Origin: JBAYST01 sp034932745 | GTDB lineage: Bacteria > Bacillota_I > Bacilli_A > RFN20 > CAG-826 | Direction of reading: 5' to 3' | NCBI GenBank assembly: GCA_034932745.1 | Contig: JAYFOJ010000002.1 | Location: 1 to 64,000 of the forward strand | DNA: 64,000 bases | The notes under the pieces: model-generated | The model's database searches: none | Told to the model about the DNA's origin: nothing | Seen by the model: only the letters and a program-made list of their open reading frames with translations | Shown here: positions 16,400 through 25,627 of the stretch, piece by piece | How positions within the stretch are numbered: the stretch's first letter is position 1 | Layout: every line of letters begins with the position of its first letter | Program-made: the position numbers and the translations under genes

Positions 16400-18802
16400 T
16401 TATATCGCAACAATGTTCACGATCTTGTTCTTAACGATAATAATCTTTTTAATTTCTTTTCCTTCGATATGCTTTTTCACGCCCTCTTGATCAAGAGCAA
16501 GTTTTTTCAATTCTTCTTCGCCAATATCGACATTAGTCTCAACTGTACCGCGTAATTTACCATTGACTTGAATTGCGATTTGGACAGTATTTTTAATTAA
16601 TTTATCATCTTCAAAAGTCGGCCACTTTTCATAAGCGATAACGCCTTTATGTCCGAGTTTTTCCCAAATCTCTTCACCGATATGCGGGGCAATGCAAGAC
16701 AACATCTTAATAAAACCTTCCATATATGGAATGTATAAGGAATTAGCCTTATATGCCTCATTAGTGAATATCATCATTTGACTAATCGCGGTGTTAAATT
16801 GAAGGTGTTCAAAATCCTCGCTCACTTTTTTCACCGTCGCATGATAGATGTAATCTAGTTCTTTTGAATTGACGTTTGAAAATTTCTTCGCGTTTTCTTC
16901 TTCGACAAATAATCGATAGACGCGGTCTAGGTATCTTCTTGAACCGTCGAGACCAGAATTAGACCACGGTAATGACGCTTCGAGTGGTCCCATAAACATT
17001 TCGTAGAAGCGAATTGTGTCAGCACCATATTTAACGATTAGCTCATCTGGATTGACGACGTTGCCACGTGACTTAGACATTTTTTCACCATTCTCGCCGA
17101 GTATCATTCCTTGATGGAACAATTTTTTAAATGGTTCTTTACAAGAAACGACTCCTTGATCATAAAGAAACTTATGCCAAAATCTTGCGTATAACAAATG
17201 CAAAACAGCGTGTTCTGCACCACCAATATATAAATCGACTGGAAGCCAGTGATCTAGTAACTTTTTATCGGCGATTGCCTTATCATTTTTTGGATCGATA
17301 TAGCGAATATAATACCAGCAAGATCCTGCCCATTGCGGCATTGTGTTCGTCTCTCTTAATCCATGTTTTCCATCGACTTCAACATTTAACCAATTAGTCG
17401 CGTGGACCAATGGCGACTCGCCAGTTCCCGATGGCTTATATTCTTTTAGTTCTGGAAGAATAAGCGGCAATTCTTTTTCTGGTACTGGAACAAGTTTTCC
17501 GTCGTCCATGATGATAATCGGAATTGGTTCTCCCCAATATCTTTGACGTGAAAATAGCCAGTCTCTAAGTTTATAATTTACTTCTTTATTTCCAGCATTT
17601 ATTTTAATCAAATCAGCGAGAATTACTTTCTTTGCTTCGGCAATATTAAGACCGTCAGCGGTTTTAGAATTGATGTGCTTTGCATCATCTTCCATCGCTT
17701 GAGTCGATATATCTCCTTCGAGTACTTGAATAATTGGAAGCTTGTGTTTCTTAGCAAACTCGTAATCTCTTTGATCGTGAGCAGGTACCGCCATAACGGC
17801 GCCACTGCCATAAGTTGCTAAAACATAATCAGCGATATATATTGGAACTTCCTTACCATTAATTGGATTAATCGCAAAACTGCCAGTAAAGACACCAGTC
17901 TTTTCTTTTGCTAGTTCTGTTCTTTCTAAATCAGATTTACTCGATGCATTTTTCTTATATTCTTCGACTAGCTTCTTTTGCTCTTTAGTCGTTAGTTTAT
18001 CGACTAGAGGATGTTCTGGTGCTAAACAACAATAGGTACATCCATAAAGAGTATCGACACGAGTAGTAAAAACATCGAATGTTTCTTTTTTATCTTTAAT
18101 CTTGAAAACGACTTTAACGCCCTCGCTACGACCGATCCAGTTTCTTTGCATTTCGATAGTCGAAGATGGCCAATCTAGTCCATTTAAACCGTCGAGTAAT
18201 TTATCTGCGTAGGCAGTAATCTTAAGTAGCCATTGACGCATTGGTTTTCGAATAACTGGAAAACCACCGACTTCACTTTTACCGTCGATTACTTCTTCAT
18301 TTGCTAACACTGTTCCTAATTCAGGACAGAAATTAACTGGTCTAAAGTCGATATACGCCAAATCTTTTTTAAACAATTGGAGAAATATCCACTGCGTCCA
18401 ACGATAATAATCTGGATCTGTAGTAGCGATTTCGCGGTCCCAATCATATGTAAAACCAAATGATTTGATTTGCTCTTTAAAGTGAGCAATGTTTTTATTC
18501 GTAAAATGCTCTGGATGTTCATTCATTTTAATCGAATACTGTTCGGCAGGAAGACCAAAGGCATCCCATCCCATTGGATGAAGAACATTGAATCCCTGCA
18601 TTCTTTTCATTCTAGCGACGATATCGCTAGCGGTATATCCTTCTGGGTGGCCGACATGAAGACCTTGTCCGCTTGGATAAGGAAACATATCTAAGATGTA
18701 ATACTTAGGTTTAGAAAAATCGTGAACATCGCATTTAAATGTTCCTTCTTTTTCCCATCTTTTCTGCCATTTAACGTCAATTATTTTGTGATCGTAATCC
18801 AT
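16400..18802 (-). CDS. leuS: Leucyl-tRNA synthetase
   Basis: Class I synthetase of 800 residues with a CP1 editing domain. The HIGH motif is PSGQGLHVGHPEGYTASD near 43-60 and KMSKS is EKMSKSRGNVVNPDE near 575-590; the editing site includes FTTRVDTLYG near 245. WAGSCWYYIRY follows the editing domain. Length and order are typical of bacterial LeuRS. GGAG lies in the two-base junction with glgA, so the gene is read from the glycogen operon, with no T-box or own leader. Confidence 0.97.
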   Translation of the reverse strand: MDYDHKIIDVKWQKRWEKEGTFKCDVHDFSKPKYYILDMFPYPSGQGLHVGHPEGYTASDIVARMKRMQGFNVLHPMGWDAFGLPAEQYSIKMNEHPEHFTNKNIAHFKEQIKSFGFTYDWDREIATTDPDYYRWTQWIFLQLFKKDLAYIDFRPVNFCPELGTVLANEEVIDGKSEVGGFPVIRKPMRQWLLKITAYADKLLDGLNGLDWPSSTIEMQRNWIGRSEGVKVVFKIKDKKETFDVFTTRVDTLYGCTYCCLAPEHPLVDKLTTKEQKKLVEEYKKNASSKSDLERTELAKEKTGVFTGSFAINPINGKEVPIYIADYVLATYGSGAVMAVPAHDQRDYEFAKKHKLPIIQVLEGDISTQAMEDDAKHINSKTADGLNIAEAKKVILADLIKINAGNKEVNYKLRDWLFSRQRYWGEPIPIIIMDDGKLVPVPEKELPLILPELKEYKPSGTGESPLVHATNWLNVEVDGKHGLRETNTMPQWAGSCWYYIRYIDPKNDKAIADKKLLDHWLPVDLYIGGAEHAVLHLLYARFWHKFLYDQGVVSCKEPFKKLFHQGMILGENGEKMSKSRGNVVNPDELIVKYGADTIRFYEMFMGPLEASLPWSNSGLDGSRRYLDRVYRLFVEEENAKKFSNVNSKELDYIYHATVKKVSEDFEHLQFNTAISQMMIFTNEAYKANSLYIPYMEGFIKMLSCIAPHIGEEIWEKLGHKGVIAYEKWPTFEDDKLIKNTVQIAIQVNGKLRGTVETNVDIGEEELKKLALDQEGVKKHIEGKEIKKIIIVKNKIVNIVAI

Positions 18803-18804
18803 AT

Positions 18805-20241
18805 CTATTCTCCAATTGCTGATTTATATACTGCTTGGTATTCCTTAGCAGATTTGCTCCAGGAATTATCTGTTAGTAAAGCGTTTTTAACTAGCCTTCT
18901 AAACGCCACCTTATTATCGTACACGCCTAAGGCGTATAAGCAAGTATTAATGAATGCATCTCGCGAATAAAAATCAAATGCAAAGCCATTTGATGTGGCT
19001 AAATTAGTACCATCGTAACCGATTACGGTATCGTTTAAACCGCCGGTCCGTCTAACGATTGGAAGAGTCCCGTAACGTTGAGCAATCATCTGTCCAATAC
19101 CGCATGGTTCAAATAGCGAAGGCATCATGAAGTAATCGCTTGCAGAATATATTTGATGGGCTAGTGAGTCGTTATATCCGATGAAGATAGCAACATTATT
19201 CGGAAATGTCGAACGAAGCTTTTCGAGTTCTTGCTCGACTTCTTTTTCTCCGCTTCCCAAGATAACAACATTACATCCACGTCCTGCTAATGTATAAGAT
19301 CCAGCAATAACTAAATCCATTCCTTTTTGCCAAGTAAGGCGCGAGACCATCGAAAAAAGTGGTTTATCGTAGCTCTTTATATTTAGTCGACTAAATAGTT
19401 CTTCTTTGCATTTTTTCTTGCTTGAAACAAAATTTGTTGGTCCGTATTCGATTGCGATTTTTTTGTCGCTAGATGGATTGAATTCATCGACATCAATACC
19501 ATTTAAAATTCCGACAAAGTCGTCTCGACGAAATTTAATAACAGGCTCTAACTCCATCGATGTTTCGAAGTTTAGTAACTCGCACCGATGCGTAGGCGAT
19601 ACGGTTGTGATTTTATCGGCGTAAACGATTCCGCTTTTTAAAGTCGAAACCATTCCTTTGAAACGTACTTTTCCATTGTCGTATAAATCATCGGTAAGGT
19701 TATAAAAATCTCCTAGTACGATTTTATCGTACAAACCTTGGAAAGCCGGATTATGAATCGTAAGCACGAACTTTGCGCCCGCTATATAACTATTCTCAAT
19801 TGGTCTTTCCTTAACAATGCACGGAAGCATCGCAGCTTGCCAGTCGTGAACGTGAATAATGTCAGGCTTAAATTTGATGTGTGAAAATAACTCTTTAACG
19901 GCCATGGTGAAAAAACCAAATCTTTCGCCATCGTCGTATTCGCCATAAAACTTCTGTCGAGCGAAGTATTGTTCATTGTCAATTAGATAATAAGTAATAC
20001 CATCTATATAGGTTTGGTAGACTTCCACCATCGGTGTTCTCCAAGCCATTTTTATTCCATAGGAAGCAACATGCTTAACACTAGGCTTATAGTTTTCTTT
20101 AATCGAACGATAAAAAGGCATCACGATGATGACTTCTTCGCCTAATATAGTAAGTTCCTTACTAAGAGAATAAACAACATCCGCTAATCCGCCAGTTTTG
20201 GCTAGTGGGTTAGCTTCTGAAGCGATCATTGCAATTTTCAT
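18805..20241 (-). CDS. glgA: Glycogen synthase (ADP-glucose dependent)
   Basis: GT5 glycosyltransferase that extends alpha-1,4-glucan from ADP-glucose. The KTGGL signature is at the start (NPLAKTGGLADVV, residues 12-24) and the donor-binding region SLFEPCGIGQMIAQRYG and VRRTGGLNDTV lies near 380-410. It overlaps glgD by 4 bases. The 478 residues are a usual length. Branching enzyme and phosphorylase genes are not in this window. Confidence 0.97.
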   Translation of the reverse strand: MKIAMIASEANPLAKTGGLADVVYSLSKELTILGEEVIIVMPFYRSIKENYKPSVKHVASYGIKMAWRTPMVEVYQTYIDGITYYLIDNEQYFARQKFYGEYDDGERFGFFTMAVKELFSHIKFKPDIIHVHDWQAAMLPCIVKERPIENSYIAGAKFVLTIHNPAFQGLYDKIVLGDFYNLTDDLYDNGKVRFKGMVSTLKSGIVYADKITTVSPTHRCELLNFETSMELEPVIKFRRDDFVGILNGIDVDEFNPSSDKKIAIEYGPTNFVSSKKKCKEELFSRLNIKSYDKPLFSMVSRLTWQKGMDLVIAGSYTLAGRGCNVVILGSGEKEVEQELEKLRSTFPNNVAIFIGYNDSLAHQIYSASDYFMMPSLFEPCGIGQMIAQRYGTLPIVRRTGGLNDTVIGYDGTNLATSNGFAFDFYSRDAFINTCLYALGVYDNKVAFRRLVKNALLTDNSWSKSAKEYQAVYKSAIGE

Positions 20242-21365
20242 ACTTTACACGTCTTCTTTCCATCCATGACAATCGGTTCTTCACTAGTGCCAGAAATATC
20301 TTCGGTAACTTCGACATGCTTTTCGGTCAATACGTAGTTAAGTTTGACGCCTTTATGAATGTGAGAATATGTGAATAGAATTGAATTCTCGACAACCGCT
20401 CCTTCATCAATCGTGACATTTCGCGACAAGATCGAATGTTTTACTTTGCCGTTAATTACGGCGCCATTAGAAATAATCGAATCGGATGCATCAGCGTTTT
20501 CTCCATATTTAGAAGGTGGAGTGTCGTGAGAGGTCGTATAAATCGGCCAATCCTCTTTGAACAACTTCCGACGGTTCTCATATTTTAAACACGCAAATGA
20601 GTTATGAACGTAATCATTAAGCGAGAGAATCGGAAAAACCGGATGATTAAACATATATGTGTTAACTTCGAGGCCCTCATTATCGATCAACCAAGCAATT
20701 AGATCCCTTAAAGATGAGGACTTAGATAGTTGAACATGCTTTTGAATAATTTCATCTAGAGTATCTTTATTTATAATAAAAGTATCCAGTGATACATTAA
20801 CCTCATCTTTTCGACGAGTGTTCTTCACCACTTTTTTAATCAAACCTTTATCATTGATATTTAGAAGTCTTGATTTCGTAAAACATCTTTTACCATCTTT
20901 GATTCTTGTGTACACTGCGGTAACGGCTGCGTTCTTTTCGATGTGTTCTTGGACAATTGGACGATAGTCCATGCTACATAAATAATGAATTGGCGCTACG
21001 ACGATGATATCGCATTTTTCTCTTTCTAATACCGCTCTATTTGCGATGATGTTTGCAACATCGGTGTTAAATGATGGCTTAGCAATTCCTTCTTCGTTAT
21101 ACATGATGTATTGGAATCCAGTTTTAGTATTGCTAATCCATGGTTGACCATTTTCGACGTGCGATAAAACAGAATGAGGAAAACGATGGACCAAGATACC
21201 GACACGGTCAAATCCGGAGTTAGAAAAGTTTGAAAGGGTGAAATCCATGATGGCAAATCGACCTAAAAACGCAACGGTTCCTAAGGAACGAGTATCGTTC
21301 AATCCAGGAATAACTGGGGAAATATGAAGATCGCAGAATGCAATAATATTCTTACCTTTTAACAT
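20238..21365 (-). CDS. glgD: Glucose-1-phosphate adenylyltransferase-like subunit GlgD
   Basis: Second subunit of Firmicutes ADP-glucose pyrophosphorylase, 375 residues. It shares the nucleotidyltransferase fold with GlgC but lacks the GGGxGTRL loop (it reads DLHISPVIPGLNDTRSLGT at the N-terminus), so it is likely a regulatory subunit rather than a full catalyst, as known for GlgD. A left-handed beta-helix with hexapeptide character (IISNGAVINGKV, NVTIDEGAVVENS) forms the C-terminus. AAGGAGG precedes the ATG. Confidence 0.93.
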   Translation of the reverse strand: MLKGKNIIAFCDLHISPVIPGLNDTRSLGTVAFLGRFAIMDFTLSNFSNSGFDRVGILVHRFPHSVLSHVENGQPWISNTKTGFQYIMYNEEGIAKPSFNTDVANIIANRAVLEREKCDIIVVAPIHYLCSMDYRPIVQEHIEKNAAVTAVYTRIKDGKRCFTKSRLLNINDKGLIKKVVKNTRRKDEVNVSLDTFIINKDTLDEIIQKHVQLSKSSSLRDLIAWLIDNEGLEVNTYMFNHPVFPILSLNDYVHNSFACLKYENRRKLFKEDWPIYTTSHDTPPSKYGENADASDSIISNGAVINGKVKHSILSRNVTIDEGAVVENSILFTYSHIHKGVKLNYVLTEKHVEVTEDISGTSEEPIVMDGKKTCKV

Positions 21366-21377
21366 ACTTTTTCCTCC

Positions 21378-22496
21378 TTATTTTGTTAGTAGAACAATGT
21401 CATTAGAGCCAAGATTAATTTCTCGGCCTGCTTCGATAATCGTGTTCGGGGCGATGATTGCATTGGATATCTTTGCACCCTTACGAATGATCGAACCGCT
21501 CATGACGACGCATCGAGAAAGAACAACATCCTCTTCGATGACGACTTCGTTAGAAATAACTGAGCTATCGATTTTGCCTAAAACAATCGCGCCTTGATTA
21601 ACAATAGAACGAGATATTTTGGCATCATTTCCAATATATTGAGGAACACTATGTGTATCCTCTGTGTATACTTCTGTGTTTGGATCTTTGTCGTAAAGAT
21701 TCAATTCTCCCCGACCTAAAGCGATATCCATATTAGCTTCGTGTAAAGAGGCGATTGTTCCAACATCTTTCCAGTATCCTTTGTAGCGATACGCTTTTAA
21801 CTTTTTACCTTTAGCGAGCATTAAAGGAATAATGTTCTTGCCAAAGTCGTGATCGCTATTTTCGTCTTTTTCATCTTCTTTTAGCAAACGTCTAAGTACT
21901 TTCCAAGTAAAGACATAAATACCCATCGAGGCTAGATTGCTCTTAGGCTCCTTTGGTTTTTCTTGGAACTCGACGATTTCATCGTCTTTATCGACTGCCA
22001 TAATGCCAAATCGTGATGCCTCTTCTAATGGAACTTGAATAACTGAGATAGTTGCGTCGGCACCCGAAGCGATATGTAAATCAATCATTTCGTTATAAGT
22101 AGTTTTATAAATGTGATCACCAGAAAGAATTAAGACATAATCTGGATCTTGTTCATCGAAGAAATCGATGTTTTGAGTTAAAGAGTCTGCGGTTCCTTTA
22201 TACCAGTGTGCCCCTTCTTCGGTTTGATGAGGTGCTAAAGTTGTTAAGATTGAACGAACTCCATTAAGTCCCCATTTTTCTCCATTACCAACATATGCGT
22301 CGAGAAGGGTAGATTCGTACTGCGTTAAAACTCCGACGACATTAATCCCGGAATTAGCGCAATTAGACAAAGGGAAATCAATAATGCGATACTTTGCAGC
22401 AAAACTTACAGCAGGCTTTGCAATTTTCTTTGTTAAAAATTCAAGTCTTGTTCCTTTGCCGCCAGCTAAAACAACGGCGACTATTTTTTGCGACAT
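21378..22496 (-). CDS. glgC: Glucose-1-phosphate adenylyltransferase, catalytic subunit
   Basis: Makes ADP-glucose from glucose-1-phosphate and ATP, committing carbon to glycogen. LAGGKGTRL (11-19) is the nucleotide loop, IDFPLSNCANSGI follows, and LSGDHIYKTTYNEM near 125 holds the metal-binding Asp. Hexapeptide repeats end the 372-residue protein. AAAGGAG precedes the ATG. It leads the long minus-strand cluster and has an extended -10 promoter inside an inverted repeat (22525-22557). Confidence 0.97.
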   Translation of the reverse strand: MSQKIVAVVLAGGKGTRLEFLTKKIAKPAVSFAAKYRIIDFPLSNCANSGINVVGVLTQYESTLLDAYVGNGEKWGLNGVRSILTTLAPHQTEEGAHWYKGTADSLTQNIDFFDEQDPDYVLILSGDHIYKTTYNEMIDLHIASGADATISVIQVPLEEASRFGIMAVDKDDEIVEFQEKPKEPKSNLASMGIYVFTWKVLRRLLKEDEKDENSDHDFGKNIIPLMLAKGKKLKAYRYKGYWKDVGTIASLHEANMDIALGRGELNLYDKDPNTEVYTEDTHSVPQYIGNDAKISRSIVNQGAIVLGKIDSSVISNEVVIEEDVVLSRCVVMSGSIIRKGAKISNAIIAPNTIIEAGREINLGSNDIVLLTK

Positions 22497-22524
22497 AATG
22501 CTCTCCTTTAAACTCTACTAGTTT

Positions 22525-22557
22525 ATTGTAGCAAAGGACTATAATGTTTTAAACATT
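22525..22557 (-). promoter_or_regulatory. glgC promoter overlapped by an inverted repeat
   Basis: Minus strand: TACAAT (22525-22530) preceded by TGC gives an extended -10, and TTTAAA (22548-22553) is 17 bases upstream. The inverted repeat AATGTTT/AAACATT (22543-22557, 1-base centre) is centred on the -35 box, so a repressor bound there would block glgC. The protein is unknown. Confidence 0.55.
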
Positions 22558-22581
22558 AATTAGACCAAAAAAACTAAGTGT

Positions 22582-22599
22582 AAAAGAAATATTTCTTTT
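22582..22599. promoter_or_regulatory. Perfect 18-bp palindrome, candidate operator
   Basis: AAAAGAAATATTTCTTTT is a perfect palindrome between the divergent glgC and 22660 genes, about 30 bases upstream of the glgC -35 box. A/T-rich sequence makes chance palindromes commoner, so this is only a candidate. Confidence 0.35.
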
Positions 22600-22640
22600 T
22601 TAAGAGAAAATGCTCATTTTATTTTCAAAGGATGATTTTT

Positions 22641-22649
22641 TGTTATAAT
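22641..22649 (+). promoter_or_regulatory. Extended -10 promoter close to the ATG of the 22660 gene
   Basis: TGTTATAAT at 22641-22649 is a perfect extended -10. The start codon follows 10 bases later, so transcription should begin about 3-4 bases before the ATG. No ribosome binding site is present. No clear -35 box. Confidence 0.6.
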
Positions 22650-22659
22650 ATAAGCCATT

Positions 22660-23124
22660 ATGAAGTTAAGACTAAGTCTTTATCGAATGACGTACACATT
22701 CATCATCGCCGCTATTGTCGCAGCAGCTTTATTATTCGGTTCTTTATTCTGGCTTTTTCTTGATCCTGTTCTTACTGGAAAAGCGTGGACTTGGCAACAA
22801 TGGACAGTCATCGCGGTCTTCCTAGCGTCTACTGTTTTCTTCTACGTTTTCACCATTTTACAAAACTATTACATTCTCGAAAGAAAATACATATTAGTCC
22901 ATCGTTTTAAGAAAGAAATGTACTACTATTTTTCGGAAATAGTCTACATCGATGAAGCCTATAGTAAAAAGCATAAAATGGTCCTTTTTGTCACCAATCG
23001 AGGCGACGTTAGATATCTCACCTTTGATCGAGAGGGAAAGGTCTACGATGCAATGCTTGAAAGATGTCAAAATCTTCTCGATTTCGACACGTTAAAAGCA
23101 CGTTATCCAAATATAAAACTTTAA
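22660..23124 (+). CDS. Small membrane protein with two TM helices and a PH-like tail (uncharacterised)
   Basis: A 154-residue protein. Two hydrophobic helices (about 10-35 and 46-68) are followed by a soluble, beta-rich tail beginning LERKYILVHRFKKEMYYYFSEIVYIDE, which resembles the bacterial PH-like domain seen in YcxB/YdbT-type proteins. The resemblance is weak and no function is assigned. There is no Shine-Dalgarno sequence; an extended -10 lies 10 bases before the ATG, suggesting a leaderless or nearly leaderless mRNA. rpmB follows 62 bases downstream with its own promoter. Confidence 0.7.
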   Translation: MKLRLSLYRMTYTFIIAAIVAAALLFGSLFWLFLDPVLTGKAWTWQQWTVIAVFLASTVFFYVFTILQNYYILERKYILVHRFKKEMYYYFSEIVYIDEAYSKKHKMVLFVTNRGDVRYLTFDREGKVYDAMLERCQNLLDFDTLKARYPNIKL

Positions 23125-23126
23125 CA

Positions 23127-23155
23127 TTGAATGTTATATTCTCTCGTGGTATTAT
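23127..23155 (+). promoter_or_regulatory. Promoter of rpmB
   Basis: TTGAAT (23127-23132), 17-base spacer, TATTAT (23150-23155) with TGG before it as an extended -10. It lies directly after the stop of the preceding gene. Confidence 0.75.
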
Positions 23156-23186
23156 TTTACAAGCGTTTAAGTTAGGAGGTCGAAAT

Positions 23187-23372
23187 ATGTCAAGAGTATG
23201 CCCAGTAACAGGTAAAGGACCACTCAGTGGTAATAACCGTTCACATTCATTAAGAGCGACACGCAGAAGATGGAATACTAACCTACAAAAATTCCAAGTC
23301 GAAGTCGACGGAAAAGTAACAACTATCAGAATGTCTGCTCGTGCTTATCGAACTCTCAACAAAACTCGTTAG
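23187..23372 (+). CDS. rpmB: 50S ribosomal protein L28
   Basis: A 61-residue large-subunit protein. MSRVCPVTGKGPLSGNNRSH and TRRRWNTNLQKFQV are the L28 signatures. TAGGAGG lies 6 bases before ATG 23187; an in-frame extension back to 23064 overlaps the previous gene and is rejected. Only one Cys is seen, so this is the zinc-free form. In Bacillus rpmB lies in the same region as rpe and rsgA, as here. Confidence 0.96.
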   Translation: MSRVCPVTGKGPLSGNNRSHSLRATRRRWNTNLQKFQVEVDGKVTTIRMSARAYRTLNKTR

Positions 23373-23387
23373 TTTATTGAAAAAAAT

Positions 23388-23410
23388 ACGACCAAATTGG
23401 TCGTTTTTTT
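23388..23410. terminator. Terminator after rpmB, probably bidirectional
   Basis: ACGACCAA (23388-23395) pairs with TTGGTCGT (23397-23404), followed by a run of T to 23410. An A-run on the 5' side makes it usable for the opposite strand gene ending at 23430. Confidence 0.85.
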
Positions 23411-23429
23411 ATTGTTATTTTAGTATTAA

Positions 23430-24101
23430 TTAAAACATTATCGTAAGAAGTAGTAATAGATCGACAAATATCGTGGCGATAAAAATCCACTCAGTGTAAG
23501 CCAAGACAAACCATTTTGGGCGCTCGTAAGTGACGGCTCCGTCTTCTGCTATTTTTTCTTTTAACATAGCCCATTGTTTCATTTTCGGATTAAGGATTAA
23601 GGCAAAAAGACCAATGACGATGAAGATAGCACCGACACCGATTAAAGTTCGTTTAATATCGATTTCAGCTAAACTTTCTTTCAAAGGCCACAAGGCAAAG
23701 AATCCGAGTCCAAACGTTAAGGCTAAGACTCCAACGAATAGCAATATGTCAAATATTAAGTGATTCTTTAAGTTTTGAATTGGCGTAAAAACGACGAAAA
23801 TCATCGATATCGCAGCTAATATCCCAGTGACAGCAATGAATATTGATATTCCAAATTCGTAGCCAGTCTTACCGATTGGGTAGCAACAAAGAAAATATAT
23901 GACCATTAGAGAAGACAAAATCAACGCGACTCGACCAAAGGCGTTATCGCGAGTCAATTTATACTTATTTATTTCATAAGGGAAAGAATTCCTGAAATCG
24001 TACTTCACTTTATTTTTGTCAAAAAATGCGATGAGTGAAAACAAGATAAATAAAGCAAAGAACACAATCGATAGAATAAATGAGACTAAACAATTTTCCA
24101 T
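23430..24101 (-). CDS. Multi-pass membrane protein, uncharacterised
   Basis: About 223 residues with six hydrophobic stretches, so an integral membrane protein with both soluble loops short. I do not recognise a family. The true start is ATG 24101, which overlaps the rpe stop by one base (TAATG); the longer frame back to 24194 runs through rpe. It is the last gene of the minus-strand unit running from the DUF1904-like gene through the kinase. In Bacillus the gene after rpe is thiN, to which this is not similar. Confidence 0.7.
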   Translation of the reverse strand: MENCLVSFILSIVFFALFILFSLIAFFDKNKVKYDFRNSFPYEINKYKLTRDNAFGRVALILSSLMVIYFLCCYPIGKTGYEFGISIFIAVTGILAAISMIFVVFTPIQNLKNHLIFDILLFVGVLALTFGLGFFALWPLKESLAEIDIKRTLIGVGAIFIVIGLFALILNPKMKQWAMLKEKIAEDGAVTYERPKWFVLAYTEWIFIATIFVDLLLLLTIMF

Positions 24102-24763
24102 TATCGTTTTAACCTCGCTATTCTCTCCTTGATATCGTCGTGACCAAAAATATAAGATCCGGCGACTAACACATCTGCGCCAGCTTCGCGGCATAGAGCA
24201 CCAGTTTTATCGTTGATCCCGCCATCCACTTCAATTAGATAGTGTGCTTCTTGATGAGAGGCTCGGTAATCTTTGAAGAAGGTAATCTTTTTAAGCGAAT
24301 CTTCGATAAATGATTGACCGCCAAATCCAGGTTCGACCGACATAATAAGAACTAGGTCGATGAATCTTAATAACGGGAGAATCGTATTAACATCTGTTTT
24401 TGGTTTTAAAGATATTCCAGCCTTGGCCCCTAAAACATGAATAATATCGATAACTTCCAAACATTCTTGTAAATCTTTGCAAGCTTCGAGATGGAACGTG
24501 AGGTAATCGGCACCTGCTTCAACGAATTTTGGTGCGTAGAATTTAGGATCGCTAATCATGATGTGGACATCGTTGACTAGATTATGTCCGTTAGCAATTG
24601 ATTTAAGAACCGGAATACCAAACGATATATTTGGAACAAAGTGTCCGTCCATAACATCGAAATGAATCCAGTCCGCATCTGCTAATTCGACTTTTTTAAT
24701 TTCGTCTCCTAATTTAAGAAAATCAGCACTTAAAATCGAAGGAGCGACAAGAATGTTTCCCAT
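24101..24763 (-). CDS. rpe: Ribulose-phosphate 3-epimerase
   Basis: Converts ribulose-5-phosphate and xylulose-5-phosphate in the pentose phosphate pathway. A 220-residue TIM barrel with the family motifs VAPSILSADFLKLGDEI at 5-21, WIHFDVMDGHFVPN near 32-45, SVEPGFGGQSFI near 140 and EVDGGINDKTG near 173. The metal ligands (His, two Asp) are in place. GGAGG overlaps the rsgA stop just upstream. Confidence 0.97.
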   Translation of the reverse strand: MGNILVAPSILSADFLKLGDEIKKVELADADWIHFDVMDGHFVPNISFGIPVLKSIANGHNLVNDVHIMISDPKFYAPKFVEAGADYLTFHLEACKDLQECLEVIDIIHVLGAKAGISLKPKTDVNTILPLLRFIDLVLIMSVEPGFGGQSFIEDSLKKITFFKDYRASHQEAHYLIEVDGGINDKTGALCREAGADVLVAGSYIFGHDDIKERIARLKR

Positions 24764-24766
24764 ATA

Positions 24767-25627
24767 TTACCTCCTATAAAATGTTAGCGCTTCGCTAGAC
24801 ATTTTGATATAGCAATCATATACGATACTAGGAATCTTTCCTAGTTCTAGTGATTTTTTCACGGCGCAATTCGGCTCTGATAAATGCAAACAATTCGAAT
24901 ATGCACATTCTAAATGTAGCTTTGTAAAACCGGGAAAGTTTTCTGCTAATTGCTGTTTTGTCATGTTTAGTTCAAGCGAAGAAAAACCAGGAGTGTCAGC
25001 GATATAACCATTTCCAAATGGCAAAAGAATCACTTCTTTAGTTTTATGCTTGCCGCGACCTAAAGCTTTTGAATATTCGCCGATTTCTCTTTTAAAAAGC
25101 GGATCAACAATATTAATAAACGAAGACTTACCAACACCAGATTGACCCATCAACGCTGTAATCTTTTCTTTAAATAAAACTTTGATAGATTCAATTCCTT
25201 CGCCAGTTTTGTTCGAAACAAAAAACACTGGAATTTCAATTAAAGAAAAGACCTTTTTAATTTCATTAATTCTCGACAAATCCTTATTAATATCGGTTTT
25301 GGTAATAATGATTTTCGCTGGTATATGGTTAAAATTCGCAAATGTCAGATATTTAAATATTAGTTCAAAAGAAAACAACGGTTCTTCGAGTGAAGAGACG
25401 ATGACTAATTGATCGATGTTAGCGACTAATGGTCTAACTAGATGGTTCTTTCTCGTTAGAATTTTATCAATCGTCATCGATTCAGAAGAGAATTCGACGT
25501 TATCGCCGACGAGAATGCGATTGTTATCTTTTCTAAAAATGCCTCGAGGAGTAAGAGTAAAAAGATTTCCAGTGCTTTCGACTGTATATTGTCCGCATTG
25601 AGAAGCTACTACTCGACCTATCATCAT
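24767..25627 (-). CDS. rsgA: Ribosome small subunit-dependent GTPase A
   Basis: Circularly permuted GTPase aiding late 30S maturation. In 286 residues: N-terminal OB fold, IITKTD (G4) before GQSGVGKSS (G1, near 167), DTPGFSS (G3), and a C-terminal zinc knuckle with Cys/His in CAYSNCLHLSEPNC. The permuted motif order is diagnostic. It starts in a one-base TAATG overlap with the kinase gene. The kinase/phosphatase/RsgA linkage is conserved in Firmicutes, where PrkC phosphorylates RsgA. Confidence 0.96.
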   Translation of the reverse strand: MMIGRVVASQCGQYTVESTGNLFTLTPRGIFRKDNNRILVGDNVEFSSESMTIDKILTRKNHLVRPLVANIDQLVIVSSLEEPLFSFELIFKYLTFANFNHIPAKIIITKTDINKDLSRINEIKKVFSLIEIPVFFVSNKTGEGIESIKVLFKEKITALMGQSGVGKSSFINIVDPLFKREIGEYSKALGRGKHKTKEVILLPFGNGYIADTPGFSSLELNMTKQQLAENFPGFTKLHLECAYSNCLHLSEPNCAVKKSLELGKIPSIVYDCYIKMSSEALTFYRR

